Origin: Tolumonas auensis DSM 9187
GTDB lineage: Bacteria > Pseudomonadota > Gammaproteobacteria > Enterobacterales > Aeromonadaceae
Assembly (NCBI RefSeq): GCF_000023065.1
Contig: NC_012691.1
Location: forward strand, 912,501 to 976,500
DNA length: 64,000 nucleotides
Direction of reading: 5' to 3'
The first letter of the stretch is position 1. Each line of letters opens with the position of its first letter. A model generated the notes under the pieces. The model did not search any database, had not been told where the DNA came from, and saw only the letters and a program-made list of their open reading frames with translations. Shown in pieces: positions 61,794-64,000 of the stretch. The translations under genes were made by a program, and so were the position numbers.

Positions 61794-63071
61794 GTGGCTA
61801 AACAAATTCAGGCGATTCGTGGTATGAATGATTGCCTACCGGAACAAACTCCGGTCTGGCAAATGGTCGAAGCAACTTTGCGTCGTGTGGTTTCTTCATA
61901 TGGTTATTCCGAAATCCGGATGCCTGTTGTCGAGATGACCAACCTGTTTCAGCGTGCTATCGGTGAAGTTACCGATGTGGTTGAAAAAGAGATGTATACC
62001 TTCAATGATCGTAACGGTGACAGTCTGACACTGCGTCCGGAAGGCACTGCAGGTTGTGTTCGTGCATGTATCGAACATGGTCTGGTTTACAATCAGGAAC
62101 GCCGCCTGTGGTATGTGGGCCCGATGTTCCGTCATGAACGCCCGCAAAAAGGCCGTTATCGCCAGTTTCATCAATTCGGTGTTGAAGTATTCGGCCTGAC
62201 TGGTCCGGATATTGATGCTGAGCTGATCATGATGACTGCCCGCTTGTGGCGCGAATTGGGTATTGCACAATTTACGACCCTGCAACTAAATACATTAGGT
62301 TCTTCAGCTGAACGCGCGGCGTATCGTGATGCCTTGGTGACATTCCTTGAGCAGCATAAAGAGTCGCTGGATGAAGAATCTCAGCGTCGTATGTACAGTA
62401 ATCCTCTGCGTGTATTGGATACCAAAAATCCGCAGGTTCAGGAAATTCTGCAGCATGCGCCGACGATGGCTGATTATTTCGGTGAAGAGACCAAGGCGCA
62501 TTTCAGTGGCTTGAAGGCATTACTTGATGCTGCCGGTATTGCATATCAAGTTAATGAGCGTCTGGTTCGGGGCCTGGATTATTATAACTACACCGTCTTT
62601 GAGTGGGTCACCGACAGCTTAGGGGCGCAGGGTACCATTTGTGGTGGTGGCCGTTATGACGGACTGGTCGAACAACTGGGCGGTCAGGCTACACCGGCGA
62701 TTGGTTTTGCGATGGGACTGGAGCGTCTTACCCTGATGCTCGAAACGCTGGAACAAATCCGTAATATTCCTTCTACCGTTGACGTGTATATTTGCATGGC
62801 GGGCGAGGGAACACTGACTGCCGGTCTGTTGCTGGCTGAAAAATTACGTAGTGAACGTCCGCAACTGCGTGTCATGACACATTGCGGCGGTGGCAACTTT
62901 AAGAAACAAATGAAGCGTGCGGATAAAGTGGAAGCCAGAATTGCACTGATTCTGGGAGAAACTGAAGTAGCAGAACAGAAAGTCACCGTCAAATTTTTAC
63001 GTGATCAGGTTGAACAGCAGACTGTTGATGTCACAGCGCTGTTACCGATCCTGGCTCAACTGGGAGAGTAA
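61794..63071 (+). CDS. hisS: Histidyl-tRNA synthetase
   Basis: The GTG at 61794 starts the conserved sequence ([14 protein letters not shown]), giving 425 residues against 424 in E. coli. The 18-codon extension to 61740 is not conserved. Class II motifs are clear: motif 2 [17 protein letters not shown], the histidine-A motif [15 protein letters not shown], and motif 3 GFAMGLERL. The start has only a weak ribosome site (TTGAGAATT). It lies in the isoprenoid-to-envelope string. Confidence 0.97.
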   Translation: MAKQIQAIRGMNDCLPEQTPVWQMVEATLRRVVSSYGYSEIRMPVVEMTNLFQRAIGEVTDVVEKEMYTFNDRNGDSLTLRPEGTAGCVRACIEHGLVYNQERRLWYVGPMFRHERPQKGRYRQFHQFGVEVFGLTGPDIDAELIMMTARLWRELGIAQFTTLQLNTLGSSAERAAYRDALVTFLEQHKESLDEESQRRMYSNPLRVLDTKNPQVQEILQHAPTMADYFGEETKAHFSGLKALLDAAGIAYQVNERLVRGLDYYNYTVFEWVTDSLGAQGTICGGGRYDGLVEQLGGQATPAIGFAMGLERLTLMLETLEQIRNIPSTVDVYICMAGEGTLTAGLLLAEKLRSERPQLRVMTHCGGGNFKKQMKRADKVEARIALILGETEVAEQKVTVKFLRDQVEQQTVDVTALLPILAQLGE

Positions 63072-63073
63072 TA

Positions 63074-63724
63074 GTGGACGTTTATAATTCAGAAGAACAA
63101 CAGGTTGAAGCTATTAAGTCATGGTGGCAGGAAAATGGTAAATCCATCATCGCGGGTGTGGTGATTGGTTTTGTCGGATTGTTCGGCTGGCGCTATTACA
63201 ATGATTATACCCGTCAGCAGAGTGAATCATCTGCAGCCGGGTATCAACAGGTCATGCAAAACCTGTCTGAACAACATGAAAAAGCATTTGCTGAAGTTGG
63301 TCAGTTTATTGCCGCGCATAAAGATACCTATGGTGATTTGGCTGCACTGCAACTGGCAGCTGAAGCGGTCAAGGCGAATAAACCTGAACTGGCTGCAGAA
63401 CAACTGCGCCGCGTTGCGGACCAAGCCAGCGATGAAGAATTCAAACCAGTCGCAGGTATTCGTCTGGCTCGCGTATTAATAGCGATGAATAAACCAGCCG
63501 ATGCACTGAAAGTATTAGATTCAGTCACAGCAGGACAGTATAAGGCAGCTGTAGCCGAAGTCAGAGGTGATGCTTTACTGGCATCATCGCAGCCGGATAA
63601 AGCACGCGAAGCATATACTGCAGCCATGCAAGCCAGTAAAAACGGTGTAAATCCTGTTTTACAGATGAAACTGGACGATCTTTCTGTAGCCAGCGAAAAA
63701 GTTGATACACCTACAGCGAAATAA
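63074..63724 (+). CDS. yfgM: YfgM, inner-membrane SecYEG-associated TPR-like protein
   Basis: The 216-residue protein has a short cytoplasmic N-terminus, a membrane helix at about 24-41, and a periplasmic helical TPR-like domain. It begins with GTG two bases after the hisS stop, with GGAG in the end of hisS. In E. coli YfgM associates with the PpiD chaperone at the Sec translocon and lies just before bamB. Confidence 0.94.
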   Translation: MDVYNSEEQQVEAIKSWWQENGKSIIAGVVIGFVGLFGWRYYNDYTRQQSESSAAGYQQVMQNLSEQHEKAFAEVGQFIAAHKDTYGDLAALQLAAEAVKANKPELAAEQLRRVADQASDEEFKPVAGIRLARVLIAMNKPADALKVLDSVTAGQYKAAVAEVRGDALLASSQPDKAREAYTAAMQASKNGVNPVLQMKLDDLSVASEKVDTPTAK

Positions 63725-63744
63725 TGCGAAGGATGGTGAACCAA

Positions 63745-64000
63745 ATGCATAAAAGTTGGCAAAAACTTAGCTGTCTGTTGCTGGGAGGAATTTTACTCTA
63801 TGGCTGCAGTTCAGAAGAAGACGTCATTAAAATGGCTGAAGTACCAGTAATTGAATCGGCTTTTAATCCGGAAACAGCATGGAGTCATGGTGTTGGTTCC
63901 GGCGTTGGCAAATTCTATTCGCACTTGCAGCCAGTGATTGTTGGCAACAATATTTTTGCTGCCTCAAGAGACGGCGATGTTTATGCTTTTGATAAACTGA
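63745..64000 (+). CDS. bamB: Outer-membrane assembly lipoprotein BamB, 5' part
   Basis: The first 85 codons fall in the window. The signal peptide has a lipobox ending LLYGC (Cys21), followed by SSEEDVIKMAEVPVI and the start of the beta-propeller (SGVGKFYSHLQPVIVGNNIFAASRDGDVYAFDK). BamB is part of the BamA beta-barrel assembly complex. An in-frame ATG at 63733 is possible, but 63745 follows GGTG with better spacing. It follows yfgM as in E. coli and runs past the window end. Confidence 0.95.
   Translation, partial: MHKSWQKLSCLLLGGILLYGCSSEEDVIKMAEVPVIESAFNPETAWSHGVGSGVGKFYSHLQPVIVGNNIFAASRDGDVYAFDKL

Overview
The window is ordinary chromosome from a facultatively anaerobic gammaproteobacterium. 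The rRNA/tRNA tail, RpoE-RseABC, SeqA, SlyD, Fur, YcaO-FocA-PflB and the RlmN-to-BamB gene string are all close to their E. coli counterparts. Gene order and a moderate, slightly AT-leaning base composition fit the Aeromonadales better than the Enterobacterales. Tolumonas is my best guess, but this is inference from protein resemblance and composition, not a database result. I see no insertion sequence, prophage, CRISPR array or integron; almost every base belongs to a core gene.

Layout. 1-2790: the 3' part of an rRNA operon (23S, 5S, tRNA-Thr) ending in a strong terminator. 2812-4225: a small lipoprotein with a starch-binding-like fold and a Tim44-like membrane protein. 4349-8221: two tandem glucose PTS permease genes (ptsG paralogues) with long AT-rich upstream regions that share an unusual element. 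8222-11440: ygfZ, sdhE-ygfX and nadB. 11519-14238: the sigma-E stress operon rpoE-rseA-rseB-rseC with a recognisable autoregulated promoter. 14376-20103: lepA-lepB-rnc-era-recO-pdxJ. 20185-24535: an ornithine/lysine decarboxylase-like enzyme, rlmJ and yheS. 24683-30242: slyD, fur, fldA, ybfE, ybfF, seqA and pgm. 30307-38170: sapABCDF facing ycjX-ycjF. 38203-40260: a CpxRA-like two-component system. 40381-45014: tesA, ybbA-ybbP and yfcH. 45305-45646: an orphan Rap1a/Tai-like secreted protein. 45913-56119: the mixed-acid fermentation block pta, ackA, yfbV, pflA, pflB, focA, ycaO. 56320-64000: asd, then rlmN-pilF-rodZ-ispG-hisS-yfgM-bamB, cut by the window end.

How the genes work together. Glucose uptake (two PtsG), phosphoglucomutase, pyruvate formate-lyase with its activase and formate channel, and Pta-AckA form a coherent anaerobic sugar-fermentation set; an FNR-type site lies in front of focA. 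Envelope maintenance is the other theme: sigma-E and its regulators, signal peptidase, a Cpx-like sensor pair, Sap transporter, RodZ, YfgM and BamB.

No clearly new multigene system is visible. The items most worth checking are non-coding: a perfect 17-bp inverted repeat and its relative upstream of the two ptsG genes, a second long hairpin behind rlmJ, an inverted repeat before ackA, the orphan Rap1a/Tai-like gene with direct repeats upstream, and the absence of the psp genes from between sapA and ycjX.
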